64,000 bases of DNA from Gaiellasilicea sp037721555 (GCA_037721555.1 JBBJOI010000003.1:1-64000), one strand, 5' to 3'; numbered from the stretch's first letter, positions 1 to 9,403 are shown. The notes: generated from the sequence alone by a model not told the origin. Program-made: numbers and translations.

Positions 1-1261
1 CGAGCGCCATCTGCGACGGCCCGTCCTCGCCGATCGAGACGCCGGCGTGCGAGCCGCAGAGCTTGATCGTCGCCTGCGAGATCGCTGCCATCCGCACGAA
101 GTCGTAGGCGCGAGAGAGGAATGCCGCGAACGTGGATGCGAACGGCTTCCAGCCGATGATCTGCATCCCGACCGCCGCTGCAACCAGCTGCTGCTCGGCG
201 ATATACATCTCGAAATAGCGCTCGGGGAACGCCTTGCCGAACACTTCGGAGAACGTGGAGTTGTCGACCTCCCCGTCGAGCGCGACGACGCGCGGGTCGG
301 TGCCCCCGAGGCCTGCGAGCGCGTCCCCGTAGGCCTTTCTCGTAGCGACCTTCGAGCCGACCTCGTACCGCGGCCACTCGCCGCCGCCGACGTTGAAGCG
401 ATGTGCCTTACCGGACGGCTTCGGCACCTCGACGCGGTCGTTGCGGACGCCGCCGAGCTCCTGCAACGCCTCCTCCGCGTCTTCGGCGGACATCGCCTTC
501 CCGTGCCAGCCAGGCTGATCCTCGATCTTCGAGTAGCCCTTGCCCTTGAGCGTCCGCGCGATCACCGCCGTCGGCCGGCCCTTCGTCCCCTCCGCCGTCT
601 CGTAGGCATGGTGGATCTCCTCGACGTCGTGCCCGTCGATCGTGATTGCGTTCCAGCCGAAGGCGCGGAACCGCTCGGCATACGTGTCGAGATTCCAGCC
701 GTGCCGCGTCTCCCCGCGCTGGCCGAGCCGGTTGACGTCGACGATCGCCGTGAGGTTGTCGAGCCCCTCGAACGACGCGGCGTCGAGCGCCTCCCACATC
801 GATCCCTCCGCCAGCTCGCTGTCGCCGCAGATCACCCAGGTACGGAACGGGAGCTGATCGAGCCGCTTGCCAGCGAGCGCAAGCCCGACACCGATCGGGA
901 GGCCCTGGCCGAGCGAGCCCGTGGCGACGTCCACCCATGGCAGCAGCGGCGTGGGGTGTCCCTCGAGCCGGGATCCGAACTGCCGGTAGGTCATGAACTC
1001 TTCCTCGGAGATCACGCCCGCAGCCCGGAAGATGCCGTAGACGAGCGGCGAGGCATGCCCTTTGGAGAAGATGAGCCGGTCGTTCGCCGGGTTCTTCGGG
1101 TTCTCGAAGTCGTAGCGGAAGTGGGCTGCAAGGAGGACTGCGGCGAGGTCCGCAGCCGACATCGACGAACTCGGATGCCCGGATGTCGCCTTGGCGCTCG
1201 CACGTACGGCATCGACTCGAAGCTGCTGTCCCAGTTCTTGCCAGCGCTCGCGCTCGTCCAT
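1..1261 (-). CDS. tkt: Transketolase, 3' end cut by the window edge
   Basis: Transketolase moves two-carbon ketol units between sugar phosphates in the non-oxidative pentose-phosphate pathway, using thiamine diphosphate. The first 420 codons are visible. The N-terminal cofactor-binding domain is clear: SGHPSSSMSAAD near residues 27-38, SKGHASP near 66-72, GSLGQGL near 115-121 and the diphosphate/Mg motif GDSELAEG near 146-153. The start of the pyrimidine-binding domain follows, including DGEVDNSTFSE. The ATG at 1261 gives MDERERW and lies 44 bases from the divergent rpiB start, so both probably share a promoter region. The C-terminal third lies beyond base 1. Nothing looks broken. The family call is firm. 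Confidence 0.95.
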   Translation of the reverse strand, partial: MDERERWQELGQQLRVDAVRASAKATSGHPSSSMSAADLAAVLLAAHFRYDFENPKNPANDRLIFSKGHASPLVYGIFRAAGVISEEEFMTYRQFGSRLEGHPTPLLPWVDVATGSLGQGLPIGVGLALAGKRLDQLPFRTWVICGDSELAEGSMWEALDAASFEGLDNLTAIVDVNRLGQRGETRHGWNLDTYAERFRAFGWNAITIDGHDVEEIHHAYETAEGTKGRPTAVIARTLKGKGYSKIEDQPGWHGKAMSAEDAEEALQELGGVRNDRVEVPKPSGKAHRFNVGGGEWPRYEVGSKVATRKAYGDALAGLGGTDPRVVALDGEVDNSTFSEVFGKAFPERYFEMYIAEQQLVAAAVGMQIIGWKPFASTFAAFLSRAYDFVRMAAISQATIKLCGSHAGVSIGEDGPSQMAL

Positions 1262-1305
1262 GCCTTCGTCTCCCCTCTGAGTGGGTTGTCGTAACCTAGC
1301 GGGCG

Positions 1306-1761
1306 ATGAAGGTCACGGTCGCATTCGACCACCGCGGGGTCAAGCTCCGCGAGCGGGTGCTCGAGGAGATCGTGGCGCTGGGTCACGATGCGCTCGACCT
1401 CGGCACCGACAGCGCCGCCGTGCCGGTCGACTACCCGGACAAGGCCCGGGAAGTGGGCGAGGCGATCCGGGATGGCCGGGCCGAGCGAGGCATTCTCGTC
1501 TGCGGGTCGGGTGTAGGGGCGTCGGTCGCCGCCTGCAAGCTCCTAGGCATCCGCGCCGCGATCTGTCACGACGTCTACTCCGCCCACCAGGGTGTCGAGC
1601 ACGATGACATGAATGTGCTCTGCCTCGGCTCGGAGGTTGTCGGCGCCGAGCTTGCGGCCGAGCTCGTCGGGGCATTTCTCGCCGCGAGCTTCAGCGGGAG
1701 CGAGCGCCACGTGGAACGCTTGAGGAAGGTGCAAACGATGGAGAGGGAGAGATCGACATGA
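1306..1761 (+). CDS. rpiB: Ribose-5-phosphate isomerase B
   Basis: A 151-residue RpiB/LacAB-family isomerase that interconverts ribose 5-phosphate and ribulose 5-phosphate. The N-terminal AFDHRG (residues 6-11) and the CGSGVG loop with the catalytic cysteine at residue 66 are present, followed by the conserved HDVYSAHQG and HDDMNVLCLG segments. Length matches the family. It opens the oxidative and non-oxidative pentose-phosphate operon. Its last four bases (ATGA) overlap the start of tal, which suggests translational coupling. Confidence 0.95.
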   Translation: MKVTVAFDHRGVKLRERVLEEIVALGHDALDLGTDSAAVPVDYPDKAREVGEAIRDGRAERGILVCGSGVGASVAACKLLGIRAAICHDVYSAHQGVEHDDMNVLCLGSEVVGAELAAELVGAFLAASFSGSERHVERLRKVQTMERERST

Positions 1762-2864
1762 ACAGGTCACGGCTGGGTGAGCTGAGCGAGCAGGGCGTCA
1801 GCATCTGGATCGACTCCCTGTCACGCGGAATGCTCGAGACGGGGGAGCTCGAGCGGTTGCTCAACGAGGACGCCGTCGTCGGTGTGACGTCGAATCCGAC
1901 GATCTTCCAGAAGGCGATGGCCGACGGGAGCCGATACGACGAGCAGCTGCGCGAAGTGATGAAGCACGAGGACGATCCGACGGAGATCTTCCTCCGGCTC
2001 GCGATCGAAGACATCAAGGACGCATGCGATCTCCTGCGGCGGGTCTGGGACGAGGGCGGAGGTCAGAACGGCTATGTCTCGCTCGAGGTCGAGCCGGGGC
2101 TCGCCTACGACCGCGAGCACACCTTCGAGCAGGCGATGCGGCTCCACGAGGAGGTCGACCGGCCGAACCTGTTCGTCAAGATCCCGGCGACGGAGCCCGG
2201 GCTCGGCGCGATCGAGGATTGCATCTCGCAGGGGAAGTCGATCAACGTGACGCTGATCTTCTCGCTCGAGCGCTACAAGGCCGTCGTGGAGGCCTACGTG
2301 CACGGGCTCGAGCGGCTCGTCGAAGCGGGCGGGGATCCGTCGACCGTCGCCTCGGTCGCGAGCTTTTTCGTCTCCCGTGTCGACACCGAAGCCGACCGGA
2401 GGCTCGAGGAGAAAGGGAACCAGGCGCTGCAGGGCAAGCTCGCGATCGCGAACGCGAAGCTCGCCTACCAGCACTACCTGGAGGCGTTCTCGGGGCCGCG
2501 CTGGGAGGCGCTCGCGTCGAGGGGCGCGACCCCCCAACGGTGTCTCTGGGCCTCGACGTCGACGAAGAACCCTGCCTACCGCGATGTGATCTACGTGGAG
2601 GAGCTGATCGGGCGGGACACTGTCAACACGATGCCTGCGGAGACGATCGCCGCCTTCCAGGATCATGGTGAGGTGCGCGGCGAGACGCTCCTGGAGGGGA
2701 TCGACGAGGCGCGAGCGCTAATCGACGAGTTGCGCCGAGCTGGCGTCGACTACGACGAGGTCGTCGACACCCTGGAACGCGAGGGCGTGCAGAAGTTCGC
2801 CGACTCGTTCGAGGAGCTACTCGACGGCATCAGCGCCAAGCGTGCGGAGCTTGCGGCGGCGTGA
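1758..2864 (+). CDS. tal: Transaldolase
   Basis: A 368-residue transaldolase of the longer bacterial type (TalB-like fold, actinobacterial/cyanobacterial subfamily). It transfers dihydroxyacetone units between sugar phosphates. VTSNPTIFQKA (about residues 43-53) and the Schiff-base lysine in LFVKIPATEPG (K141) are intact; SFFVSRVDTEAD and LWASTSTKNP are typical later motifs. It overlaps rpiB (ATGA) and pgi (GTGA) by four bases each. Tal and Pgi are fused into one bifunctional polypeptide in some bacteria; here they are separate but translationally coupled in the same order. Confidence 0.95.
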   Translation: MNRSRLGELSEQGVSIWIDSLSRGMLETGELERLLNEDAVVGVTSNPTIFQKAMADGSRYDEQLREVMKHEDDPTEIFLRLAIEDIKDACDLLRRVWDEGGGQNGYVSLEVEPGLAYDREHTFEQAMRLHEEVDRPNLFVKIPATEPGLGAIEDCISQGKSINVTLIFSLERYKAVVEAYVHGLERLVEAGGDPSTVASVASFFVSRVDTEADRRLEEKGNQALQGKLAIANAKLAYQHYLEAFSGPRWEALASRGATPQRCLWASTSTKNPAYRDVIYVEELIGRDTVNTMPAETIAAFQDHGEVRGETLLEGIDEARALIDELRRAGVDYDEVVDTLEREGVQKFADSFEELLDGISAKRAELAAA

Positions 2865-4225
2865 GCTCTCCCGATCCAGGGATCGCCCAGCGGATCTGGG
2901 CCTATGACGCGAGCCTCTGGACCGGGTCCGACGAGGATCGCTGGCTGGGGTGGCTCGACGTCGTCGAGCGAGTGCGGTCGCGAACGGGCGAGCTGACGGC
3001 TTTCGCGGAGTCGGTCGGCGAGCAGTTCGACAACTGCGTGCTGCTCGGGATGGGTGGTTCGAGCCTCGCGCCCGAGGTGTTCCGGCGAGCGTTCGCGGCC
3101 GAGTCGTTCCACGTCCTCGATACCACCCACCCGGAGGCCATTCGCCGGCTCGAGCGGAGTGTCGACCTCGACCGTACACTCTTCCTCGTCTCCTCCAAGT
3201 CGGGCTCGACGCTCGAGACGCGCTCCCACGCGGACTACTTCTGGGACCGGTGCGAGGGCCGCGGCGCGCAGTTTGCGGCGATCACGGACCCGGGCTCGGA
3301 GCTCGAGCGGGTTGCGATCGAGCGCGGCTTCCGCGCGGTCTTCCCCGGCGAGCCCGAGATCGGGGGCCGCTACTCGGCGCTCTCGAACTTCGGCGTCGTC
3401 CCGGCGGCATTGATGGGCGTCGACGTCGACCGGTTGCTCGACCGTGCCTACGAGATGGTGGAGGCGCTGCGGCTCGAGGAAGGGAATCCAGGCCTCGACC
3501 TCGGCCTGCAGCTCGGAGACGGTTGGCGGGCCGGGCGAGACAAGGTCTGCCTCGACGAGCATCCGTCGGGATTCGGCCTGTGGGCCGAGCAGTTGCTGGC
3601 GGAGTCGACGGGGAAGGGCGGCAACGGCCTCGTGCCGGCGCCGGGTGAGCCGCCCGAGGGTGCCGATCGCCAGCGAGGCGAGGTGCGGCTCGCCGATCCG
3701 TACCAGCTCGGCCAGGAGTTCCTCCGCTGGGAGTTCGCGACAGCAGTGGCGGGTCACGTGCTCGGGATCAACCCGTTCGACCAGCCGGACGTGCAGGCCG
3801 CGAAGGACAAGACGGGCGAGGTGCTCGCGGCGGGGGAGCCGGACGTCGAGCCGCGAGGCTCGCTGGAGGAGCTGCTGGGAGGGGTTCGAGAAGGGGATTA
3901 CGTCGCGATCCAGGCCTTCGTCGATCCTGCCCGAGCCGACGAGCTGCAGCCGCTCCTCGACCGCGCGCACGAGACCGGCTGCGTCGTCACGTGCGGGCTA
4001 GGCCCGCGCTACCTGCATTCGACGGGGCAGCTGCACAAGGGCGGACCGAACACGGGCCTCTTCGTCCAGGTCGTCGACGAGGTAGGCGAGGAGCTCCCGA
4101 TTCCTGATCGCGACTTCGGTTTCGGCCGGTTGATTCGGGCACAGGCCGCCGGCGATCTTGCGGCGCTCGAGGAGCGGGGACGGCGGGCAATCCGACTACA
4201 GCTGAAGGAGGTCGCACACCTATGA
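2861..4225 (+). CDS. pgi: Glucose-6-phosphate isomerase
   Basis: A 454-residue phosphoglucose isomerase built from two SIS-type sugar-phosphate domains. GMGGSSLAPEVF (about residues 65-76) and the phosphate-binding SSKSGSTLETR (about 111-121) are visible; the C-terminal HSTGQLHKGGPNTG carries the family's conserved lysine and histidine region. At 454 residues it is shorter than the roughly 550-residue enterobacterial enzyme, as expected for the type linked or fused to transaldolase. It starts with GTG in a GTGA overlap with tal and ends in an ATGA overlap with gnd. Confidence 0.93.
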   Translation: MSSPDPGIAQRIWAYDASLWTGSDEDRWLGWLDVVERVRSRTGELTAFAESVGEQFDNCVLLGMGGSSLAPEVFRRAFAAESFHVLDTTHPEAIRRLERSVDLDRTLFLVSSKSGSTLETRSHADYFWDRCEGRGAQFAAITDPGSELERVAIERGFRAVFPGEPEIGGRYSALSNFGVVPAALMGVDVDRLLDRAYEMVEALRLEEGNPGLDLGLQLGDGWRAGRDKVCLDEHPSGFGLWAEQLLAESTGKGGNGLVPAPGEPPEGADRQRGEVRLADPYQLGQEFLRWEFATAVAGHVLGINPFDQPDVQAAKDKTGEVLAAGEPDVEPRGSLEELLGGVREGDYVAIQAFVDPARADELQPLLDRAHETGCVVTCGLGPRYLHSTGQLHKGGPNTGLFVQVVDEVGEELPIPDRDFGFGRLIRAQAAGDLAALEERGRRAIRLQLKEVAHL

Positions 4226-5124
4226 AGATCGGCATGGTCGGGCTGGGCCGGATGGGCTCGGGGATGATGAGGCGGATCGAAGTGAACGGTCACGAGGTGG
4301 CGACCTACGATCCGCAGGTCGATTCGACCGCGAAGACGCTGCGCGGCCTCGCGAAGCAGCTCGAGCCGCCGCGGCACGTCTGGATGATGGTGCCGTCTGG
4401 AAAGGTCACAGAGGACACGTTCCGGAAGCTCGTAGGGATCCTCGAGCCAGGCGACACGATCGTCGACGGCGGCAACTCGAACTTCCACGACTCGGAGCGG
4501 CGCTACGCCGAGGCGCGCAAGCAGAAGCTCTCCTTCGTCGACGTCGGTGTCTCCGGAGGCGTCTGGGGCTTCGATGTCGGCTTCTGCCTGATGGCCGGCG
4601 GCGACAAGGCGCCCGTGAAGCGGCTGGCGCCGATCTTCGAGGCGCTCGCGCCTCCGAACGGCTGGGCGCACGTCGGCGCGCCGGGCTCGGGGCACTTCGT
4701 GAAGATGGTTCACAACGGGATCGAGTACGGAATGATGCAGGCGTACGCCGAGGGGTTCGAGCTGATGAACCAGTGCGAGTTCAAGCTGGATCTCTCCGAG
4801 ATCGCCGGCATCTGGCGGTACGGCTCGGTCGTGCGGTCGTGGCTGCTCGAGTTGCTGCACCAGGCGCTCGAGGAGCATGGGGACAATCTCGACGACATCG
4901 CTCCCTACGTGGAGGACTCGGGGGAGGGACGATGGACGATCAACGCCGCGATCGACAACGCGGTGCCGCTGCCGGCCATTACGGCCGCGCTTTACGGCCG
5001 TTTCGCGTCCCGGCGCGAGATCAATTTCGCCGCCAAGGTGCAGGCCGCGCTGCGGAACCAGTTCGGCGGCCACGCAGTCCGCGCGATCGAGGAGGCGAAG
5101 GAGAGCCCGGATCCGCGCGCATGA
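4222..5124 (+). CDS. gnd: 6-phosphogluconate dehydrogenase, short decarboxylating type
   Basis: A 300-residue member of the short 6-phosphogluconate dehydrogenase group (YqeC/GndA-like, usually NAD-preferring), which converts 6-phosphogluconate to ribulose 5-phosphate and CO2. The N-terminal Rossmann motif GLGRMGSGM is at residues 6-14; DGGNSNFHDS, the substrate loop GVSGGVWG and the catalytic-lysine segment GSGHFVKMVHNGIEYG (about 153-168) follow. The enzyme lacks the roughly 170 C-terminal residues of the long NADP enzyme, which is normal for this group. Cofactor preference is an inference from length. It sits between pgi and zwf in the same operon. Confidence 0.93.
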   Translation: MKIGMVGLGRMGSGMMRRIEVNGHEVATYDPQVDSTAKTLRGLAKQLEPPRHVWMMVPSGKVTEDTFRKLVGILEPGDTIVDGGNSNFHDSERRYAEARKQKLSFVDVGVSGGVWGFDVGFCLMAGGDKAPVKRLAPIFEALAPPNGWAHVGAPGSGHFVKMVHNGIEYGMMQAYAEGFELMNQCEFKLDLSEIAGIWRYGSVVRSWLLELLHQALEEHGDNLDDIAPYVEDSGEGRWTINAAIDNAVPLPAITAALYGRFASRREINFAAKVQAALRNQFGGHAVRAIEEAKESPDPRA

Positions 5125-5146
5125 GCTCGCACACGCGGGCAGGGGC

Positions 5147-6667
5147 ATGAGTGTGACCGAGAATCCGCTGCTCGAGGGGTTGAGGCTCCGGCGCCGGCCG
5201 GAACCGTGCGCGCTCGTCATCTTCGGCGCCTCCGGCGACCTGACGGCGCGCAAGCTCTTCCCCGCCCTCTACTCGCTGGCCGTGCGGCGCCTGCTGCCCG
5301 AGCGCTTCGGTGTGATCGGCGTCGCGCGCACCGAACAGACGACGGAGCAGTGGGCAGCGGCGATGGAGGCCGCCATCAAGGAGTTCGCGCGTGACGAGTT
5401 CGACGAGTCCGTTTGGGCCACTATCGCCGGCGGCCTGCGCTACGTCGCCACCGACTTCGCCGACGACGAGGGGCAGGACGCCGTCGCGGCGCAGTTGAAC
5501 GAGTTGGACGAGGCACGCGGGACGGAAGGGAACCGCGTCTACTACATGGCAGTCCCGCCGGCCGCCTTCGAGACGATCGTGAACGAGCTGGGCGAACGGC
5601 GCGACAGCGTCAAAGAGGGCGCGAGCGGCTGGACGCGGCTGATCGTCGAGAAGCCGTTCGGACACGACCGGGCCTCTGCGCAGGCACTCAACGAGACGTT
5701 GCTGCGCTGGTTCTCCGAGGCGGAGGTGTTCCGGATCGACCACTACCTCGGCAAGGAGACGGTGCAGAACATGCTCGCGCTTCGCTTTGCGAACGGCATC
5801 TTCGAGCCGATCTGGAATCGCCAGTTCATCGACCACGTCCAGATCACGGTCGCGGAGTCGATCGGCGTCGGAGGCCGCGCCGGCTTCTACGAGTCGGCCG
5901 GCGCGATCCGGGACATCTTCCAGAACCACCTGCTCCAGCTCGTCGCGTTGACCGCAATGGAGCCGCCGATCGACTTCACCGCGGACTCGGTGCGGAACGA
6001 GAAGGTCAAGGTGCTGCGCTCGCTGCACACACCGGGACCGAAGTCCTTCCTGCGGGGCCAGTACGGCACCGGCCTCGCCGAGGGGATGGAGGTGCCGGGC
6101 TACCGCGAGGAAGAGGGGGTCGATCCCGACTCGATGACCGAGACCTTCGTCGCCGCCAAGCTCTTCGTCGACAACTGGCGCTGGGCGGACACACCGTTCT
6201 ACGTTCGAGCCGGGAAGCGGCTTGCACGTCGTGAGACCACGATCGCGATCCAGTTCCAGCGGGCGCCCCACCCGCCGTTCGCCGAGATCGCGGGCGACGG
6301 GTTGCGTCCGAACGTCCTCCTGATCCACGTCCAGCCCGACGAGGGCGTCTCGCTGGCGATCGGCGTCAAGGTGCCGGGACAGGGGATGTCGATCCGCACG
6401 GTGCACATGGACTTCCTCTACGGCGGCGCGTTCCGGAGCGGCTTGCCGGAGGCATACGAGCGGTTGATCCTCGACGCCATGCTGGGTGACGCGACGCTCT
6501 TCACGCGCGCCGACGAGGTCGACGAGCAGTGGGCGCTCGTGGACACGGTCGTCGCTGCCTGGCGGCGCGACCGGCCCGTCTTCCCGAACTACGAGGCCGG
6601 CACCTGGGGGCCGCGGAGCTCCGACGAGCTGATCGAGCGGGATGGGCGAGCGTGGCGCAGACACTGA
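5147..6667 (+). CDS. zwf: Glucose-6-phosphate dehydrogenase
   Basis: A 506-residue NAD(P)-dependent glucose-6-phosphate dehydrogenase, the entry to the oxidative pentose-phosphate pathway. The nucleotide-binding GASGDLTARKL lies near residues 25-35, EKPFGHD near 170 and the active-site signature RIDHYLGKE near 195-203. I chose the ATG at 5147, preceded by AGGGG at 5141-5145. The same frame stays open upstream into gnd, but that part is an out-of-frame shadow of gnd. The 3' end overlaps opcA by 16 bases. Confidence 0.95.
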   Translation: MSVTENPLLEGLRLRRRPEPCALVIFGASGDLTARKLFPALYSLAVRRLLPERFGVIGVARTEQTTEQWAAAMEAAIKEFARDEFDESVWATIAGGLRYVATDFADDEGQDAVAAQLNELDEARGTEGNRVYYMAVPPAAFETIVNELGERRDSVKEGASGWTRLIVEKPFGHDRASAQALNETLLRWFSEAEVFRIDHYLGKETVQNMLALRFANGIFEPIWNRQFIDHVQITVAESIGVGGRAGFYESAGAIRDIFQNHLLQLVALTAMEPPIDFTADSVRNEKVKVLRSLHTPGPKSFLRGQYGTGLAEGMEVPGYREEEGVDPDSMTETFVAAKLFVDNWRWADTPFYVRAGKRLARRETTIAIQFQRAPHPPFAEIAGDGLRPNVLLIHVQPDEGVSLAIGVKVPGQGMSIRTVHMDFLYGGAFRSGLPEAYERLILDAMLGDATLFTRADEVDEQWALVDTVVAAWRRDRPVFPNYEAGTWGPRSSDELIERDGRAWRRH

Positions 6668-7491
6668 CCGACACGACGCTGGCGGCGATCGAGCGCGCCC
6701 TGATCGAGGAGCGGGAAGTAGGGGCGCAGCGAACGAGCGTGATGACGCACGTCGTGTGGGCGCCTCCGGACTGGCTCAAGGCGGCAGAACGCACCCTCGC
6801 CGGTCTCTCCGAGCGTCATCCGTCCCGAACCGTTCTCCTGACGCCGGCGCCGCGGCGCAAGGACGGCCTCGACGCGGTCGTCGACGTCCGGAAGTTCACC
6901 ATCGAGGGGTCGTCGCGCGCGATCGGGTCAGAGGTGGTCGAGCTGACCCTGAAGGGTTCGCGGGCGAAGGCACCGGCGTCGATCGTGACGCCGCTCTTGA
7001 TCACCGACCTGCCCGTGTTCTGCCGCTGGCGTGGTGAACCCGACTGGCAGGCTCCCCAGCTCGAGCAGTTGGTCGCGGTCGTCGATCGGTTTGTTGTTGA
7101 TTCGTCTGAGTGGGAGGGGCTGCCGGAGGCGTACGGGCAGCTGTGCGGTCTGTTCGACCGGGTCGCTGTCTCGGATGTAGCCTGGGCGCGGACGGAGCCG
7201 TGGCGTGCTCGTTTGGCGGGGCTGTGGCCCGAGATTCGTCGGATCGGAAAGCTCGAGGTGACTGGCCCGCGGGCGGAGGCGCTGCTGCTGGCCGGTTGGC
7301 TCCGTTCGCGGTTGCGCCGCAAGCCGGAGCTCGTGCACCGGCCGGGGAAGACGCTGCGCCGTCTTGTGGTGGACGGCGTTGCGGTCGAGGCGCCTGCGGG
7401 CGATCCGGCGACGGCGAGCGAGTTGCTGTCGGAGCAGCTCGACGTCTTCAGCCGCGACCCTGTCTATGAGGCGGCGGTCAAGGCTGCCTGA
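6652..7491 (+). CDS. opcA: Glucose-6-phosphate dehydrogenase assembly protein OpcA
   Basis: About 279 residues from a GTG at 6652 that lies inside the end of zwf. OpcA is a partner needed for full G6PDH activity in cyanobacteria and actinobacteria. The diagnostic centre is visible: SIVTPLLITDLPVFCRWRGE, followed by a C-terminal WLRSRLRR segment. Position directly behind zwf supports the call. No earlier in-frame start makes sense because zwf occupies that stretch. It is the last gene of the operon; a convergent phosphatase gene follows after 116 bases holding a repeat element. Confidence 0.88.
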   Translation: MAQTLTDTTLAAIERALIEEREVGAQRTSVMTHVVWAPPDWLKAAERTLAGLSERHPSRTVLLTPAPRRKDGLDAVVDVRKFTIEGSSRAIGSEVVELTLKGSRAKAPASIVTPLLITDLPVFCRWRGEPDWQAPQLEQLVAVVDRFVVDSSEWEGLPEAYGQLCGLFDRVAVSDVAWARTEPWRARLAGLWPEIRRIGKLEVTGPRAEALLLAGWLRSRLRRKPELVHRPGKTLRRLVVDGVAVEAPAGDPATASELLSEQLDVFSRDPVYEAAVKAA

Positions 7492-7508
7492 GCGGCGCGC
7501 GGGCTGAA

Positions 7509-7543
7509 CCGTCTCAGAGACGAGCGGCGACGGGACTAGCAGC
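7509..7543 (+). repeat. Intergenic repeat, copy A (core, 14-base spacer, CTASC)
   Basis: Core CCGTCTCAGAGAC at 7509-7521, a 14-base spacer, then CTAGC at 7536-7540. It matches the other three copies (16664, 22106 and 22007) in core, spacing and the CTASC box. The core is itself palindromic (GTCTCAGAGAC). This copy lies between the convergent ends of opcA and the phosphatase gene. Its function is unknown. Confidence 0.6.
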
Positions 7544-7607
7544 GGCCGAGTGACGGGAGTGTCAACCGTTCGTGACAAAAGCGCTCGTCGCTCGACTGCG
7601 GTAGCGG

Positions 7608-8288
7608 CTAGCCGCGAAGCAGGGGCAAGTCCCCGCCGAAGAGGCCGTTCGAAGACACGGGATCCTCGAACTGGCCGCCGGCCTCCTCGACGATCACTCG
7701 GATCGCTGCCATGTCCCACACAGCAAGTCCTCGAGCGTCGACGGCGATCTCGGCCGCGCCCTCGGCGACGAGCATGTGCGCCCAGAAGTCCCCGAAGCTG
7801 CGGAGGTGCCAGGCAGTGAACGCCCGCGGAGGTGCTGGGCGGTCGAGCGCGACGAGCAGGGTGGCGTTCTCGAGCCGGTCGATTGCCGAGACCGAGATGC
7901 GCGCGCCGTTCGCGTATGCGCCGCCGCCGCGGCTCGCCCACCAGCGACGCCCGAGTGCCGGGGCAGAGACGACGGCAACACGGTCGGCGAAGGCGATCAG
8001 CGTCGCCCAGATCGGGATGCCGCGCGTGTAGTTCCGAGTGCCGTCGATCGGGTCGATGATCCAGCCGCTCGTGTCGTCCCCACCCTGCTCCTCGCCGAGC
8101 ACCGGCTCGCCGGGACGATCGCGCGCGAGCCGCTTGCGTAACGCGTTCTCCACGGCCCGGTCGGCCTCCGAGACGGGGGTCAGATCTGGCTTCGTGTCGA
8201 CCCGGAGATCGGCTGCGCGGAAGCGCGAGAGGCTGATCGCATCGGCGTCGTCCGCCAGTGACAGAGCGAACGCGAGCTCCGGGCTCAT
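7608..8288 (-). CDS. Inositol-monophosphatase-family phosphatase (HisN-like)
   Basis: A 226-residue Mg-dependent phosphatase of the inositol monophosphatase family. Metal-binding motifs are in order: GEEQG (about residues 65-69), DPIDGT (79-84) and VWDMAA near 190. Substrates of relatives include inositol 1-phosphate, histidinol phosphate and fructose 1,6-bisphosphate; the sequence does not decide between them. It is slightly shorter than the usual 250-270 residues. Its ATG overlaps the stop codon of the upstream amidase (ATGA), so the two are co-translated. Confidence 0.85.
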   Translation of the reverse strand: MSPELAFALSLADDADAISLSRFRAADLRVDTKPDLTPVSEADRAVENALRKRLARDRPGEPVLGEEQGGDDTSGWIIDPIDGTRNYTRGIPIWATLIAFADRVAVVSAPALGRRWWASRGGGAYANGARISVSAIDRLENATLLVALDRPAPPRAFTAWHLRSFGDFWAHMLVAEGAAEIAVDARGLAVWDMAAIRVIVEEAGGQFEDPVSSNGLFGGDLPLLRG

Positions 8289-9403
8289 CCGGCCAGCGCC
8301 GCCTCGATCAGCGCTGCGGCAGCAAGCACGAGGGCGTCGCCTCCGGCCGGGCCGACGAGCTGCAACGAGGCGGGAAGCCCGTCCTCCGCCGCACCACAGG
8401 GAAGTGCCAGGGCCGGGAGGCCGACCGTGTTGAAGGGCAACGTGAAGCGGATCAGCGCCTCCCTCACGTCGAGGTCGCCGATCCTGCCGGCGCCGATCGG
8501 CGGCGCCACGCAAGGGATCGTGGGCACGAGGAGGAGGTCGAGGTCGGCAAAGGCCTCGTCGACCCGCTCCCGGTAGAGGTCCCGCTCCCGGCGCGCCTGC
8601 TCGACCTGCGCGTCGGTGACGCGGAGGCAGGCCTCGACCTTGATCGCGACGTCCTCGCCGTAGGCGGAGCTCGACTCGGCATACAACTCGCGGTGCACAT
8701 CCGCGACCTCCCGCTGGAAGAGGTGGGCCGGTCCCTGCAGGAGTGGCAGCTCGAGCGGGCGGCGATCCGGAAAGTGCCTTGCCGCGAGCTCGACCTGCTC
8801 ACGCACAAGCGCGCGCGCGTGCTCCGTCCAGGCGACTCCGACCCGGAGCTCCTCGAGCGAGCGCAGCTCGTGCCGCTCGAAGCCCGGTACGAGTGCCTGC
8901 ATCATTGCGACGCAGGTCTCGACGTCCCTGGCCATTGGGCCGGCATGGTCATAGGTCGCCGCTAGCGGCCAGCAGCCGTCGAGCGGCACGAGGCCGTAGG
9001 TGGGCTTGAAGCCGACGATCCCGCAACAGGCCGCGGGGATCCGGATCGAGCCGCCGGAGTCAGTGCCGAGAGCGGCGTCGGCAAGTCCTGCGGCGAGGGC
9101 GGCCGCGTTCCCGCCGCTCGAGCCTCCGGCGACGCGGCCCGCGGCGACCGGGTTCGGCACGACCCCGAAGTGCGGGTTCTCAGAGGTCGTGCCGTAGGCG
9201 AACTCGTGCAGGTTCGTCTTGCCGACGTTGACATACCCGGCCGCCTCCAGCCGGCGTACGGACTCCGCGGTCTCACTCGGAACGTGCCCGGCGAAGATGG
9301 CCGAGCCGTAGGTCGTCTCGAGTCCCGCTGTGTCGAAAAGATCCTTCACGGCCAGCCGAGTCCCACTCGGGGGCGACTCTGGTCGGGCTAGGAAGATGGA
9401 CAC
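8285..9403 (-). CDS. Amidase-signature family hydrolase
   Basis: A 372-residue amidase-signature enzyme. The Ser-cisSer-Lys triad is visible: lysine in AVKDLFDT (K20), the glycine-serine-rich GGSSGGNAAA (about 93-102) and the nucleophile segment GTDSGGSIRIPA (S119). It begins almost at the lysine motif, so it lacks about 50 N-terminal residues found in most relatives (450-500 residues), yet keeps all catalytic residues. GatA is unlikely because no gatB/gatC lie nearby. Substrate unknown. Confidence 0.85.
   Translation of the reverse strand: MSIFLARPESPPSGTRLAVKDLFDTAGLETTYGSAIFAGHVPSETAESVRRLEAAGYVNVGKTNLHEFAYGTTSENPHFGVVPNPVAAGRVAGGSSGGNAAALAAGLADAALGTDSGGSIRIPAACCGIVGFKPTYGLVPLDGCWPLAATYDHAGPMARDVETCVAMMQALVPGFERHELRSLEELRVGVAWTEHARALVREQVELAARHFPDRRPLELPLLQGPAHLFQREVADVHRELYAESSSAYGEDVAIKVEACLRVTDAQVEQARRERDLYRERVDEAFADLDLLLVPTIPCVAPPIGAGRIGDLDVREALIRFTLPFNTVGLPALALPCGAAEDGLPASLQLVGPAGGDALVLAAAALIEAALAG

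Noticed and set aside
47..1294. Long plus-strand open frame (415 codons)
   Set aside because: It is the antisense shadow of transketolase, whose minus-strand protein has clear motifs.
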